The position numbers and the translations under genes are program-made. The notes under the pieces are model-generated. The model searched no databases, had not been told where the DNA came from, and was given only the letters and a program-made list of their open reading frames with translations. This document shows, one piece after another, positions 45,055 to 53,813 of a stretch of 64,000 bases of DNA (position 1 is its first letter; every line of letters starts with the position of its first letter). This DNA comes from Planctomycetaceae bacterium (lineage in GTDB: Bacteria > Planctomycetota > Planctomycetia > Planctomycetales > Planctomycetaceae), in NCBI GenBank assembly GCA_041398785.1, contig JAWKUA010000011.1, forward strand, positions 124,001 through 188,000. Reading direction: 5' to 3'.

Positions 45055-45244
45055 GGCGGTCGGAATCTCCCGGAGCCTGAGTTTCGAATTCCCGCTCGCG
45101 TTCCGGCGACGCTGATGGCAACATACGAAGAACCGGGCGGAAGTGCCTGCATGACGGCAGATGTTTGGGGCCTTTTCGGCGATTGCAGATGAGTGTAGCG
45201 TTGTTCGGATCGGAGACTTGTGCGGCTCGCGGCAGGGTTGTCCG

Positions 45245-46009
45245 ATGAAGATCGAACTCGTGCAGTCAACGGTCGGTGAACCCGTGACGCGACAGTTCTG
45301 CATTGCGGCCGTTGTGAACGATTCGATCGCCGTCGACGCAGGAACGATCGGCCTGCTGTGGCCCATGAAACGGCAGTTGCAGATTCGGCATGTGTTTCTG
45401 TCGCACAGCCATATCGATCATGTTGCTTCGCTGCCGCTGTTTCTGGACAACGTTTACGAGCCGGGACCGGACTGTCCGACGGTGTACTCCTGCCCGGCCA
45501 CGCAGGAATGTCTGCGTCGCGATGTCTTCAACGACCGACTGTGGCCTGACTTCATTCGACTGTCCGAAGAAGAATCACCGTTTCTGAAACTGCGGACGCT
45601 GCAGGCTGAAGTTCCCGTCGAATTGCCTGGACTGACGGTGACTCCCGTGCCGCTGGATCACATCGTTCCCACGATGGGTTTTCTGTTGCAGGAACCGGAT
45701 TGTTCTGTGGCCATCGTGTTCGACACCAGTCCGACACAGCGAGTGTGGGAAGTGCTGGCGGCCGCGCCGAATCTGCGAGCCGTGTTTCTGGAAGCCAGTT
45801 TTCCGAATTCTCACCGCTGGCTGGCTCACAAGTCCGGCCATCTCTGCCCTGAGCAGTTTCAGCAGGAACTTCGAAAACTGCCGCCGTCCGTCCGCGTGGT
45901 TGCATGCCATCTGAAGCCGCGGTTCTTTGACGAGATCGCGCGCGAGCTGCAGGCGCTTGGCCGGGAGAATCTGGAAGTCGGCGTTCCCGGCGCGGAGTAC
46001 GTGTTCTGA
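45245..46009 (+). CDS. MBL-fold metallo-hydrolase (class II cyclic-nucleotide phosphodiesterase-like)
   Basis: A 254-aa cytoplasmic metallo-beta-lactamase-fold enzyme. Seen: DSIAVDAGTIGLLW, the metal motif HVFLSHSHIDHVASLPLFLD (HSHIDH), TVTPVPLDHIVPTMGFLLQE (His), SVAIVFDTSPTQRVWEVLAA (Asp) and VRVVACHLKPRFFDEIAREL (last His). The order and the VxxxxHxHIDHxxSLP(L/x)FLDN pattern resemble class II 3',5'-cyclic-nucleotide phosphodiesterases. I start at the ATG at 45245 (MKIELVQSTVGEPVTRQF), where homology begins. The actual substrate is unproven. It converges on the GT2-GtrA gene. Confidence 0.82.
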   Translation: MKIELVQSTVGEPVTRQFCIAAVVNDSIAVDAGTIGLLWPMKRQLQIRHVFLSHSHIDHVASLPLFLDNVYEPGPDCPTVYSCPATQECLRRDVFNDRLWPDFIRLSEEESPFLKLRTLQAEVPVELPGLTVTPVPLDHIVPTMGFLLQEPDCSVAIVFDTSPTQRVWEVLAAAPNLRAVFLEASFPNSHRWLAHKSGHLCPEQFQQELRKLPPSVRVVACHLKPRFFDEIARELQALGRENLEVGVPGAEYVF

Positions 46010-46057
46010 CGTGACGGAGCCGCGGTGTCGGTGTTGACGATCGCGAACATTCCGGGT

Positions 46058-47260
46058 CTATGCGGCTTCCCTTGTCGGCGGTTCGCCGGCAGTGGCTTCG
46101 CGTGCGGTGACGGCTTTCAGATCCGTCAGAGGAATGGTGGCCGGGTGCGTTGTTCTTCGGCCAAAGACCCAGACTCGACACAAAGCGTAGTTGACGAACG
46201 CGGCCGCGACCGCACCGATGAACGCGGCGCCTGCCGGCTGCCGGCGGAACGCTTCGAAGGCATAGACCAGAGCCAGCGACATCGACCAGCTCAGGCACGC
46301 TCCCAGCGAACACGCTGAACAGAAGCGAAGGTAACCGTCCACCGATCGGGAATGGTCGGATTCCGTAAACGTCAGTCGCCGATTCAGCTCGTAGTTCCAC
46401 GTCATAGCGATCAGGATCGCCAGCGCGCGGGCAGCGGCCAGTCCGGTGACAGGCAGCAGGCCAACGAAGCACAGCACGTCGACCAGCATTCCCGTTGCGC
46501 CGACAGCGGCGAACTTCGAGAACTGCAGCACATCGGGAAACCGAAACGCGTACAACCGCATCAGATGCCGGACATACAGCCCCTGCTGCTTCAAATCGAG
46601 CTTGCTTTCTCCCAGCACCCGATCCTGGAACCGGATGGGAACCTCCACCACGTTCCGGCATCGGCAGCGAACGATGAGTTCCAGGCCGATCTTATAGCCG
46701 CAGGGATTCAGTCCCCGTGACCTTTCCAGCGTTTCGCGGCGAAGGGCAAAGAAGCCGGCCATGGGATCCTTCGCGTCCGTCAGGCCTCGCGCCAGAAGCG
46801 TGGCGGCACGGGAATTGATGCGCCGCGCAAGACTCCAGGATTCGTCGACTTCGCCGCCGTCGGTATAGCGGCTGCCGATCACAAAATCGGTGTCACCCGA
46901 GTTCAGCGCGTGCAGCAGTTTCGGCACAGACTCCGGCGAATGAGACAGGTCGGCATCCATCACGACCAGCAGCGCGCCGCGAGCTTCGTTCAGGCCGCGG
47001 ATGACGGCGGTGGCCAGACCGCGTTCGTCCGCGCGGGAGATCAATCGCACCGGATAGGTCTCGGCGAGTTGCGCGCAGACTTCCGTCGTTCCGTCGTCGC
47101 TGTTGTCGTCAACAATGATCAGTTCCGCCGACCAGCCGCCGGATTTCGTCGCGGCGAACAGGCGCTTTGTCAGCGGGCGGATGTTCTCAGATTCGCGGAA
47201 CGCGGGAACCACAATCGATACATCGGGATCGACGGACAGCGTGTGCTGGACTGGCATCAT
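46058..47260 (-). CDS. Glycosyltransferase family 2 (polyprenol-P-mannose-synthase type) fused to GtrA domain
   Basis: A ~400-aa fusion. The GT2 domain (residues ~10-235) has VSIVVPAFRESENIRPLTKR, LIIVDDNSDDGTTEVCAQLA, LLVVMDADLSHSPESVPKLL (DxD) and VPIRFQDRVLGESKLDLKQQ, the pattern of dolichol/polyprenol-phosphate mannosyl- or glucosyltransferases. The C-terminal half is a four-helix GtrA-like flippase domain (FSKFAAVGATGMLVDVLCFV; NYELNRRLTFTES; FVNYALCRVWVFGRR). Together they would load a sugar on undecaprenyl phosphate and flip it outwards. The ATG at 47260 overlaps the stop of the ArnT-like gene (ATGA) and follows GGAGG, so the two are coupled: this gene would make the lipid-sugar donor that ArnT-like enzymes use. 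Confidence 0.9.
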   Translation of the reverse strand: MMPVQHTLSVDPDVSIVVPAFRESENIRPLTKRLFAATKSGGWSAELIIVDDNSDDGTTEVCAQLAETYPVRLISRADERGLATAVIRGLNEARGALLVVMDADLSHSPESVPKLLHALNSGDTDFVIGSRYTDGGEVDESWSLARRINSRAATLLARGLTDAKDPMAGFFALRRETLERSRGLNPCGYKIGLELIVRCRCRNVVEVPIRFQDRVLGESKLDLKQQGLYVRHLMRLYAFRFPDVLQFSKFAAVGATGMLVDVLCFVGLLPVTGLAAARALAILIAMTWNYELNRRLTFTESDHSRSVDGYLRFCSACSLGACLSWSMSLALVYAFEAFRRQPAGAAFIGAVAAAFVNYALCRVWVFGRRTTHPATIPLTDLKAVTAREATAGEPPTREAA

Positions 47261-48936
47261 CGTGCCCTCCATGCGGCTTCGACCAGAGTCAGGAAGCCGT
47301 CACCGTTTTCGAAGATCAGAAATCCTCCGGCCGACTTGCGGATTGCTCCGGGGATCCGGAAATCGGGCAGGTTTGCATTTCGAAGCGATCGTTCCGTTAC
47401 CGCCAGCACGACTCCTTCGGCCAGCGATTCGTCCGTCGGCATTTGTTCGATGGGCATGCTGCTGAACTGCTCCGGCTGAAGACCTTTCCGGAGTTCCCTG
47501 TTGAGGTAAAAGACGACGGACGACGGTTCTTCACCGATCAGAATCAGGTGCTGCGGCAGCGAGCCCCGGCGGTTGATCCATTCCGCCAGGCCGCGTTCGG
47601 AGTAGCCATCGGCGAACTTCTGAAGCGGCCAGGTCATCATCAGGACGGCAAGCCCTGCGACCCAGATGCTGCAGATGGAAACACAGCGAACCCCGTTTTC
47701 ACGCTCGAATGCGCGCCATGCCGCGACAGAAACCACTGACAGCACCACGGCAATCAGCCAGCTTACCGGCGGCCACGCGGAATCGGTCAGATACCCACAG
47801 ATCAGCAGCGCGGCAACGGGAACCAGAATTCCGAAGGCACCCAGAAACCGTGTCATTCGTGCGAACCAGACGCGGGACACCGTCGAAAGGCCGCGGCTGA
47901 CGTACCGCTGCCAGGCTTCCGCACTCAGGATGGCGAGGGCGGGAAACAGCGGCAGGGAATACGTCACCAGCTTGGACCCGGCCACCGAAAGAAACAGCAG
48001 TCCTCCGACCAGCCAGCTCAGCAGAAGCACGACCTGCTGCGGGAGCCGCTGTTCGGTGCTGCGAGCGGCGGTCCATTCGTCACGCAGCAGCGGAACGATG
48101 TACCACAGCCACGGAAGTGCTCCCAGAGCGATGAACGGCACATAGTAGTACCACGGTTCATGACCGTGTGGCTGACTGGCCGTCGCGAACCCCAGCAGAT
48201 GTCGTTCAACGAAGTAGTAGTAAAGGTACCCGCTGCTGCGCAGTTCCATCGCGAAATACCAGGGACTTGCCAGAATCATTCCCGCGATGACTGCGACGGA
48301 AAACCGGAAAGCACTGGCGATCGTCAACCGACGGCTGAGCAAAAGGAACGGTGCAAACGCGACCGCGACCAGCGCAACACCCAGCAGCGCCTTCGTCAGG
48401 ATCGCCAGAGAGATGGCAGCGGCGGAGGCAAGCAGCCACAGAAATTGTCCGCTGCGGCGGGCTGAGCGTTCCGTTTCAAAGAGACACAGCAGTGCCAGAT
48501 TCGTCCACGGGACCAATGCAACATCGTGCGCGGCTGCCTGCGCCAACGACAGCGGGATGATCATCGTCATCGACATCAGGAACGCCAGAAGTCCCGTGCG
48601 CGGACGGTAGAGTCGACTGGCAAACAGGCCCGTTGTGGCGGACGCGAGCAGTCCGAACATCAACCCCGGAAACCGCACAGAGAACTCCGTCATCCCGAAC
48701 GTTCGCAGCGATGCCATTTGCGCCCAGAAGTACAGTATGGGCTTGTCCGGAAACGGTTCTCCCCGCAGTCGGGGTACGATCCACTCGCCGTTTTCGAGCA
48801 TTTCCTGGGAAATTGTGGCATGCAGCCCCTCATCCGGCTCCAGAAGCGGCGTTGGCAGGAACAGCGGATAAACGTAGATCAGAATGGCGGAAACAAATCC
48901 GGCCAGCACCAGCGTGGTGCGATCCAGAGGGCTCAT
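47257..48936 (-). CDS. ArnT-like glycosyltransferase (GT39/83 family)
   Basis: A ~559-aa membrane protein with about 12 hydrophobic helices. The first outer loop has the family signature LLEPDEGLHATISQEMLENG and EWIVPRLRGEPFPDKPILYF (DEg...W.vPr..G...KPil.yW), which holds the catalytic Asp and the Lys. C-terminal soluble domain ~residues 445-559. Family members move a sugar from undecaprenyl phosphate to lipid A or another envelope acceptor on the periplasmic side. I choose the ATG at 48936, preceded by AAGGA, over the ATG at 48954. First gene of an operon with the GT2-GtrA fusion; a TTCTCA-box promoter stands ~100 nt upstream. Confidence 0.88.
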   Translation of the reverse strand: MSPLDRTTLVLAGFVSAILIYVYPLFLPTPLLEPDEGLHATISQEMLENGEWIVPRLRGEPFPDKPILYFWAQMASLRTFGMTEFSVRFPGLMFGLLASATTGLFASRLYRPRTGLLAFLMSMTMIIPLSLAQAAAHDVALVPWTNLALLCLFETERSARRSGQFLWLLASAAAISLAILTKALLGVALVAVAFAPFLLLSRRLTIASAFRFSVAVIAGMILASPWYFAMELRSSGYLYYYFVERHLLGFATASQPHGHEPWYYYVPFIALGALPWLWYIVPLLRDEWTAARSTEQRLPQQVVLLLSWLVGGLLFLSVAGSKLVTYSLPLFPALAILSAEAWQRYVSRGLSTVSRVWFARMTRFLGAFGILVPVAALLICGYLTDSAWPPVSWLIAVVLSVVSVAAWRAFERENGVRCVSICSIWVAGLAVLMMTWPLQKFADGYSERGLAEWINRRGSLPQHLILIGEEPSSVVFYLNRELRKGLQPEQFSSMPIEQMPTDESLAEGVVLAVTERSLRNANLPDFRIPGAIRKSAGGFLIFENGDGFLTLVEAAWRAR

Positions 48937-49014
48937 GCAAGGCATCCTTTCCATTGCGATATCAGATCATCGTCCGATGCGGCAGAGTACTGCAACACCA
49001 AAAGCGCGGAAGGC

Positions 49015-49049
49015 AGAATAGATCCGGTTGAATGAGAAGTCTGTGAGAA
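49015..49049 (-). promoter_or_regulatory. Response-regulator box A and -10, upstream of the ArnT-like operon
   Basis: Read on the minus strand, TTCTCACAGACTTCTCA is a direct repeat TTCTCA-N5-TTCTCA with 11-bp period (49049-49033). After 12 nt comes a -10-like TATTCT (49020-49015). It is ~97 nt before the ArnT-like start, in the same relative orientation as boxes B and C. The layout matches OmpR/PhoP-class activated promoters, where the tandem site replaces the -35. Confidence 0.65.
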
Positions 49050-49114
49050 TTGCAGGGTGTTTCCCGAAGAACTTCTGTGCCGGAACACCGTCGTCCCGAC
49101 ACCGGCAGACGTGC

Positions 49115-49148
49115 TTCTCATCAAATTCTCATCTTCCAGCGGTACCAT
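49115..49148 (+). promoter_or_regulatory. Response-regulator box B and -10, upstream of the PepSY-two-component operon
   Basis: TTCTCATCAAATTCTCA (49115-49131) is TTCTCA-N5-TTCTCA with 11-bp period, followed after 11 nt by TACCAT (49143-49148) as the -10. The PepSY-protein start is 90 nt further on. Box C has the same spacing and the same TACCAT. Since this promoter leads to the regulator's own operon, it would be autoregulated. Confidence 0.7.
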
Positions 49149-49238
49149 TTGCTCTTCGCGGATGAGCGGAATGGACTGCTCTGGCGACGGAACGGAGTGC
49201 CGATCGGAATCACGTCCGGATGTTCACTGGGGGATGCG

Positions 49239-49985
49239 ATGTACTGGTTGCTGCAAAGGCGTTTCGCTGTTTTGGTGTTGCTGCTGGCAATTCCCGGTCT
49301 GGCTGCGGCCGTCATGACGGCTCCGGAAGACGATGAACAGGAGATCTCGGAAGGTGAGCTGCCCGGATCGATTCGGCAGGCGCTTCGCGACGTGGACGTC
49401 GAAGATGTCGAGGTTACGGAAATCTATGAGATCGGCATCGAAGAAGACGGCGTGGAGATTGAACTGCGGCTGACTGCGGACGGCCGACTGCTGGGCATCC
49501 GAGTGGAGTCAGGGGACGACGACAACGACGACGACTCCAACCGGCACGACGACGATGTCGACGACGATGAAGAAGACGGAGATGAAGAAGACGAAGACGA
49601 AGACGAACAGTCGGTGAGTCTGGAGTCGATCCCCGCAGCTGTGCGATCGGCGCTTGGAAAGCTCGCCGACGGCAACAGCATTGAATCCGTGGAGCGAGAA
49701 AAACACGACGGCAGAGTGCAGTTCGAAGCTACCTGGACCGTTGACGGCATCGAACACGAAGCGGCCGTCACCGCCGACGGGATTTTGATCGAACTTCAGG
49801 AAGCCGTCGCCGCTGACACGGTTCCGGAAGCCGTCCGCCGAATCAGCGGCCGGCACTTTGACGGCCGGGAATCTCTGGAATTCGAACGCAAGCTGATCGC
49901 AGCGTACGAAGTCGAAAACGACGAACAGGAAATCCTGCTGACTCCGACCGGCCGCCGGATCGAAATTGAAGGCGACGAAGAATGA
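49239..49985 (+). CDS. PepSY-like exported protein with acidic Asp/Glu-rich insert
   Basis: A 248-aa protein with signal peptide FAVLVLLLAIPGLAAAV. Three PepSY-like units are seen: residues ~38-90 (LPGSIRQALRDVDVEDVEVT), ~128-187 (SIPAAVRSALGKLADGNSIE; VQFEATWTVDGIEHEAAVTA) and ~190-248 (TVPEAVRRISGRHFDG; AAYEVENDEQEILLTPTGR). Between units one and two, residues 93-124 are almost all Asp/Glu with one His, a likely cation-binding linker. The ATG at 49239 has GGGG six nt upstream. It is the first gene of an operon with the response regulator 21 nt downstream. Small PepSY proteins next to two-component systems are known in the BqsRS/CarRS type, which respond to divalent cations; by analogy this may be the sensor's periplasmic partner. 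Confidence 0.82.
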   Translation: MYWLLQRRFAVLVLLLAIPGLAAAVMTAPEDDEQEISEGELPGSIRQALRDVDVEDVEVTEIYEIGIEEDGVEIELRLTADGRLLGIRVESGDDDNDDDSNRHDDDVDDDEEDGDEEDEDEDEQSVSLESIPAAVRSALGKLADGNSIESVEREKHDGRVQFEATWTVDGIEHEAAVTADGILIELQEAVAADTVPEAVRRISGRHFDGRESLEFERKLIAAYEVENDEQEILLTPTGRRIEIEGDEE

Positions 49986-50006
49986 CCCGCAGGATGCAGG
50001 AGTTTC

Positions 50007-50687
50007 ATGCGCGTTCTGGTTGTTGAAGACTATCGTCCCGTTCGCGAAGCCGTCGTTCAGGGATTAACGGAAGCCGGCTTCGCGGTCGACGCGGCCCCGG
50101 ACGGTCGCGAGGGACTTTGGTACGCCACAAAGAATCCCTACGACGTGATCGTGCTGGACCTGATGCTTCCGGAGGTTTCCGGAATGGAAGTCCTGCGCAG
50201 CCTGCGACAGTCCGGATCGGAAGCCTGTGTGCTGCTGCTGACCGCACGTGACGCTGTCGAAGACCGTGTGGAGGGGCTCAATGCCGGCGCTGATGATTAC
50301 CTGATTAAGCCGTTTGCGTTCGAGGAACTTCTGGCGCGAGTGCAGGTGCTGTTTCGCCGGCGCTACGACCGGCCCGATCCGGTCCTGCGCGTTGAAGATC
50401 TGGAAATCAACACCGCCACTCAGCAGGTCAGTCGTGCGGGAATCAACATCAGCCTGACTCGCCGGGAGTACTCGCTGCTGGTGTTTCTGGCGATGCGAGC
50501 CGGCCAGGTTGTGTCACGCACGGACATCTGGGAAAACGTTTACGAATTCGAATCGGACGCCCACAGCAACGTGATTGACGTCTACATCCGGTATCTGCGA
50601 AAGAAGATCGAGCGTCCGGACTGGAAGCCATTGATTCACACGCGCCGGGGCTTCGGGTATGTCCTGGGAGAACAGAAAGCCGAGTAG
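50007..50687 (+). CDS. OmpR/PhoB-family response regulator
   Basis: A 226-aa regulator. Receiver domain: MRVLVVEDYRPVREAVVQGL with the acidic pair, phospho-acceptor Asp51 in VIVLDLMLPEVSGMEVLRSL, Thr79 in LLLTARDAVEDRVEG and Lys101 in DYLIKPFAFEELLARV. The winged-helix DNA-binding domain begins ~residue 128: ISLTRREYSLLVFLAMRAGQ, SDAHSNVIDVYIRYLRKKIE and IHTRRGFGYVLGE. Proteins of this class bind direct repeats with an 11-bp period as a head-to-tail dimer, exactly the spacing of boxes A-C. The kinase gene follows after 211 nt. Confidence 0.93.
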   Translation: MRVLVVEDYRPVREAVVQGLTEAGFAVDAAPDGREGLWYATKNPYDVIVLDLMLPEVSGMEVLRSLRQSGSEACVLLLTARDAVEDRVEGLNAGADDYLIKPFAFEELLARVQVLFRRRYDRPDPVLRVEDLEINTATQQVSRAGINISLTRREYSLLVFLAMRAGQVVSRTDIWENVYEFESDAHSNVIDVYIRYLRKKIERPDWKPLIHTRRGFGYVLGEQKAE

Positions 50688-50898
50688 CGGCACGCGCGCA
50701 GCCGGATTCCGGTGCTGTCGTGTTTGACCCGAGCCGGCGACGAGGCGATGCCGGGTTGAACGGAATCCCTTCCCGCCGGCCGGTGCCGGTTCATCGACCG
50801 AAAGTTCCGGAATACCATACCGCCGCAGTTTCGGCGGGGCACAGGCTTCGGCCATTCCTGACGACAACGGACGCTGGTGGAACTTTCGAGTCGGTCCC

Positions 50899-52479
50899 AT
50901 GAACACTTCGCTGCGAACCAGGCTGCTGCTGGCAATTCTGGGGACGATTATCGTCGTGCTGAGCGCAACGCAGTACGGTCTGTACGCGATGATTCGCCGC
51001 CAGCTTTATTCGGAATTCGATCAGCTTCTGGGTTCCCGAGCTCGCGCGCTGGCCGCCCTGATCGAACAGGCCGGGGACGAGATCGAAATCGAGTTCCACG
51101 AACACGCGATGCAGGAATTCGCTCGCGGCGTCCGGCCGGAGTATTACCAGGTCTGGCACGAAGACGGCACGGTGCTGGCACGATCGCGGCAGTTGAACGG
51201 GCACGATCTCATTATTCTGCAAGGAGACCTGGTCGTCCCCGCCATTCGGGAAGTCACGCTGCCGGACGGTCGTCCGGGTCGCGCCGCGGGAATCCGCTTC
51301 CTGCCATCCGTCGAAGGCGAAGTGGTGGCCGCGCCGGAGTCAGCGTCCGCGGACACCGACGATTTGGGACGGCATGACGACGATCACGACGATCGGGACG
51401 ACGTGGATTTTTCCGGCCGCGTGCATGTCGTGCTGGTCGTCGCCAGAGACACGCTGGACATGGAAGCGTCGCTGGCGGAGTTCGCCTGGCTGCTGGTCGG
51501 TTCCGGTTGTGTCGCCGCGGCGGGAATTCTCGGAATTCTGGCCCTGCTGGTGACTCGCCATTTGCGGCCGCTGCAGTCTCTTGCGCGCCAGATCAGCGGC
51601 GTTGACGAGCAGCGCCTGAACAACCGGTTTGCCCTTGCCGACGGGCCGGCGGAACTGCAGCCTGTTGTCGCGCGGCTGAATGAGCTGATGGCGCGGCTGG
51701 AAGCGGCGTTTCTGCGTGAGAAGACGTTTACCGCGGACATCGCACACGAACTCCGGACGCCGTTGGCCGGAATTCGATCCATTCTGGAAGTCGGGCTCAG
51801 CCGTCAGCGCGACGCTGCCAGCTATCGCACATCGCTGGAGAAATGTCTGCGGATCAGCGACGAGACGGAGACGATCATTTCGACGCTGTTATCGCTGTCC
51901 AGAATCGAAAGCGGCCAGGAAACTCTGGACTGCGATCCACTCGACGTAAGCCGCTTTCTGACCGGCGGCTGGCGGACGTTCGATTCAAAGGCCCGGGAAC
52001 GGAATGTGGACGTTCAATGGTGTTGCCGGGAAGGCGCGATTCTTCACACCGATCGCGACAAATTACAGGTCGCTGTCAGCAACCTGTTCGACAATGCCGC
52101 GACCTATGTCGATGACGGCGGTGAAGTGCGGATCACCACGCAGGTCACCGGCGATCGGTTCGAAATCGCGATCTCAAACACCGGCTGCCGTCTGACGACC
52201 GATCAGGTGACCAGGGTCTTTGATCGGTTCTGGCGAGCGGATACGGCACGGTCGGATACCGGGACTCACGCCGGACTTGGCCTGGCACTCACTGACAGGA
52301 TCATCCGCTTTCTTGACGGGACGCTGTCCGCAAACGTCAGCGACGGGCGATTTCGGGTCGCCATCAGCCTGCCGTCGAATCAGGTTTCGCTGGCGTCGGA
52401 TGCTGACGAATCCGAACTGGATCTTCCGGCGACCGAACAGCATTCGTCCGCGGGCCCGGTTGCGATCAATTCGACGTGA
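50899..52479 (+). CDS. Sensor histidine kinase (HisKA/HATPase) with Asp/His-rich periplasmic loop
   Basis: A 526-aa kinase. TM1 is residues ~8-28 and TM2 ~196-218, enclosing a ~165-residue periplasmic sensor domain. Its membrane-proximal part (residues ~152-170) is GRHDDDHDDRDDVDF flanked by more Asp, a plausible cation site that echoes the acidic run of the PepSY protein upstream. Then HAMP (~219-270), HisKA with phospho-His283 (FTADIAHELRTPLAGIRSIL), and HATPase_c: N box NLFDNAATYVDDGG, F/G region VFDRFWRADTARSDTGTHAG and GLGLALTDRIIRF. ATG at 50899. Probably pairs with the response regulator encoded just upstream. Confidence 0.92.
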   Translation: MNTSLRTRLLLAILGTIIVVLSATQYGLYAMIRRQLYSEFDQLLGSRARALAALIEQAGDEIEIEFHEHAMQEFARGVRPEYYQVWHEDGTVLARSRQLNGHDLIILQGDLVVPAIREVTLPDGRPGRAAGIRFLPSVEGEVVAAPESASADTDDLGRHDDDHDDRDDVDFSGRVHVVLVVARDTLDMEASLAEFAWLLVGSGCVAAAGILGILALLVTRHLRPLQSLARQISGVDEQRLNNRFALADGPAELQPVVARLNELMARLEAAFLREKTFTADIAHELRTPLAGIRSILEVGLSRQRDAASYRTSLEKCLRISDETETIISTLLSLSRIESGQETLDCDPLDVSRFLTGGWRTFDSKARERNVDVQWCCREGAILHTDRDKLQVAVSNLFDNAATYVDDGGEVRITTQVTGDRFEIAISNTGCRLTTDQVTRVFDRFWRADTARSDTGTHAGLGLALTDRIIRFLDGTLSANVSDGRFRVAISLPSNQVSLASDADESELDLPATEQHSSAGPVAINST

Positions 52480-52573
52480 CGATCTGCCAGGGCCTGTCAT
52501 GCGACCGTTGCGGGCCGCGTTGTTCTGCGGGTCCGGGTTCCGGATTCGATCTGGCATTGACCAAAGCTTTCGT

Positions 52574-52596
52574 GTCGGCAAAAAATGCCGACCTTT
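52574..52596 (+). terminator. Terminator-like hairpin after the two-component operon
   Basis: GTCGGCA (52574-52580), a 5-nt A loop and TGCCGAC (52586-52592), followed by CTTTTC. It lies ~95 nt past the kinase stop codon and just upstream of the DUF1559 gene, so it probably separates the two units. The T run is short, so the call is moderate. Confidence 0.5.
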
Positions 52597-52629
52597 TCAT
52601 CTTACAGTGGATCCATCGGAACGGGCGAA

Positions 52630-53640
52630 ATGGACTTCGGGAAACGCCGCCGGCGCGGCTTCACCATGATTGAGTTACTGACCGTCGTGTGCATCGTGGG
52701 GATCCTTGTGGCGCTGCTGTTGCCGGCGGTCCAGCAGGCTCGCGAAGCCGCCAGGCGCCTGCATTGCCGCAACAATCTGCGGCAGATCGGAATCGCCCTG
52801 CACAGCTACCAGGCCTCGTTCGGTGCTTTTCCTCCGGGCGAACTGGGAGCCATTGACCACCAGGGACAGGGCTGCGAACCGCATGAACTTCCGGTCGAGG
52901 ACAATCCGACCGCCTGCACAGACTACCAGTCGTGGACTGCACTTTGTCTGGCTCACCTGGACCAGCAGCCGCTGTCGAGCCGCTATGACTTCGACGAAGC
53001 CTGGAGCAGCCTGAAGAACCGGCCGGTTGTCAGCGTGCCGCTTCCGGTGTTTCAGTGCCCGTCAGTCACCGGGACGGAGCGATATGACCGGCACCATGTC
53101 GTCGGCGCCGCGGCGACCGACTACGGCTCCATCAGCCGTGTGGAAAAGAAAGTCTACACCGACGTGTTCGGCATCGCGGCTCCCGGTCAGGCGGCCCGGC
53201 GCGGTGCATTGGGAGAATACGAAGCCAATCGACCCGCTGATATTTCCGACGGGCTGTCGACCACGATGATGGTCGCCGAATGCGCAGCACGGCCGGATGC
53301 CTGGGTGCTGGGAAAACAGATGTCTGCGTCTCAGTTCATGCACTACACCGATGACGACATTGTGCAGGACGGCGGCCGACTGATTGCCGAAAGCGGAATC
53401 GGCTGGGCGGATCCGGACGCGGGATTCCATGTCAGCGGCGTGCGTTCCGACGGAGTCACGGTCTACGGCCCGGTGTTTATCAACGGCATCAACGTCGGCG
53501 AAACTTACAGCTTTCATTCCGGCGGCGCTCAGGTGCTGTTCTCGGACGGATCTGTGACGTTCCTTTCGGAGCACATCGATTCGTGGGTCTACATCAGCCT
53601 GTGTACGCGAGCCGGCGGCGAAGTGGTCGGCGACTTTTAG
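52630..53640 (+). CDS. DUF1559 family prepilin-like protein (H-X9-DG type)
   Basis: A 336-aa protein of the family that planctomycetes carry in many copies. N-terminal type IV pilin-like leader RRRRGFTMIELLTVVCIVGI, with the prepilin peptidase site before Phe and the Glu5 residue, then LPAVQQAREAARRLHCRNNL and RQIGIALHSYQASFGAFPPG. C-terminal FHSGGAQVLFSDGSVTFLSE is the H-X9-DG motif. It probably sits as a pseudopilin-like protein in the envelope; its job is unknown. The ATG at 52630 is used because it leaves a normal short leader. No pilus genes are nearby. Confidence 0.92.
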   Translation: MDFGKRRRRGFTMIELLTVVCIVGILVALLLPAVQQAREAARRLHCRNNLRQIGIALHSYQASFGAFPPGELGAIDHQGQGCEPHELPVEDNPTACTDYQSWTALCLAHLDQQPLSSRYDFDEAWSSLKNRPVVSVPLPVFQCPSVTGTERYDRHHVVGAAATDYGSISRVEKKVYTDVFGIAAPGQAARRGALGEYEANRPADISDGLSTTMMVAECAARPDAWVLGKQMSASQFMHYTDDDIVQDGGRLIAESGIGWADPDAGFHVSGVRSDGVTVYGPVFINGINVGETYSFHSGGAQVLFSDGSVTFLSEHIDSWVYISLCTRAGGEVVGDF

Positions 53641-53813
53641 CTGTCCGCTATTGGGTGTCCGTTGATGTCCCGGATGCGTTTGGTCGCCGATGCCAATCTG
53701 GAGTGCGGTGACACGTCACCGCTTTGGATGTCTCCCGGAAGCGTCGCCCAACATCCGGGATCGTGCGATCCATCATGACCCGCCCAGCGAATCACCTGAG
53801 GTTCTCAGGCGTT

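Noticed and set aside
53671..53760. TCCCGGATG...CATCCGGGA as a terminator after the DUF1559 gene
   Set aside because: The arms are ~70 nt apart and no T run follows, so a simple intrinsic terminator is not supported.
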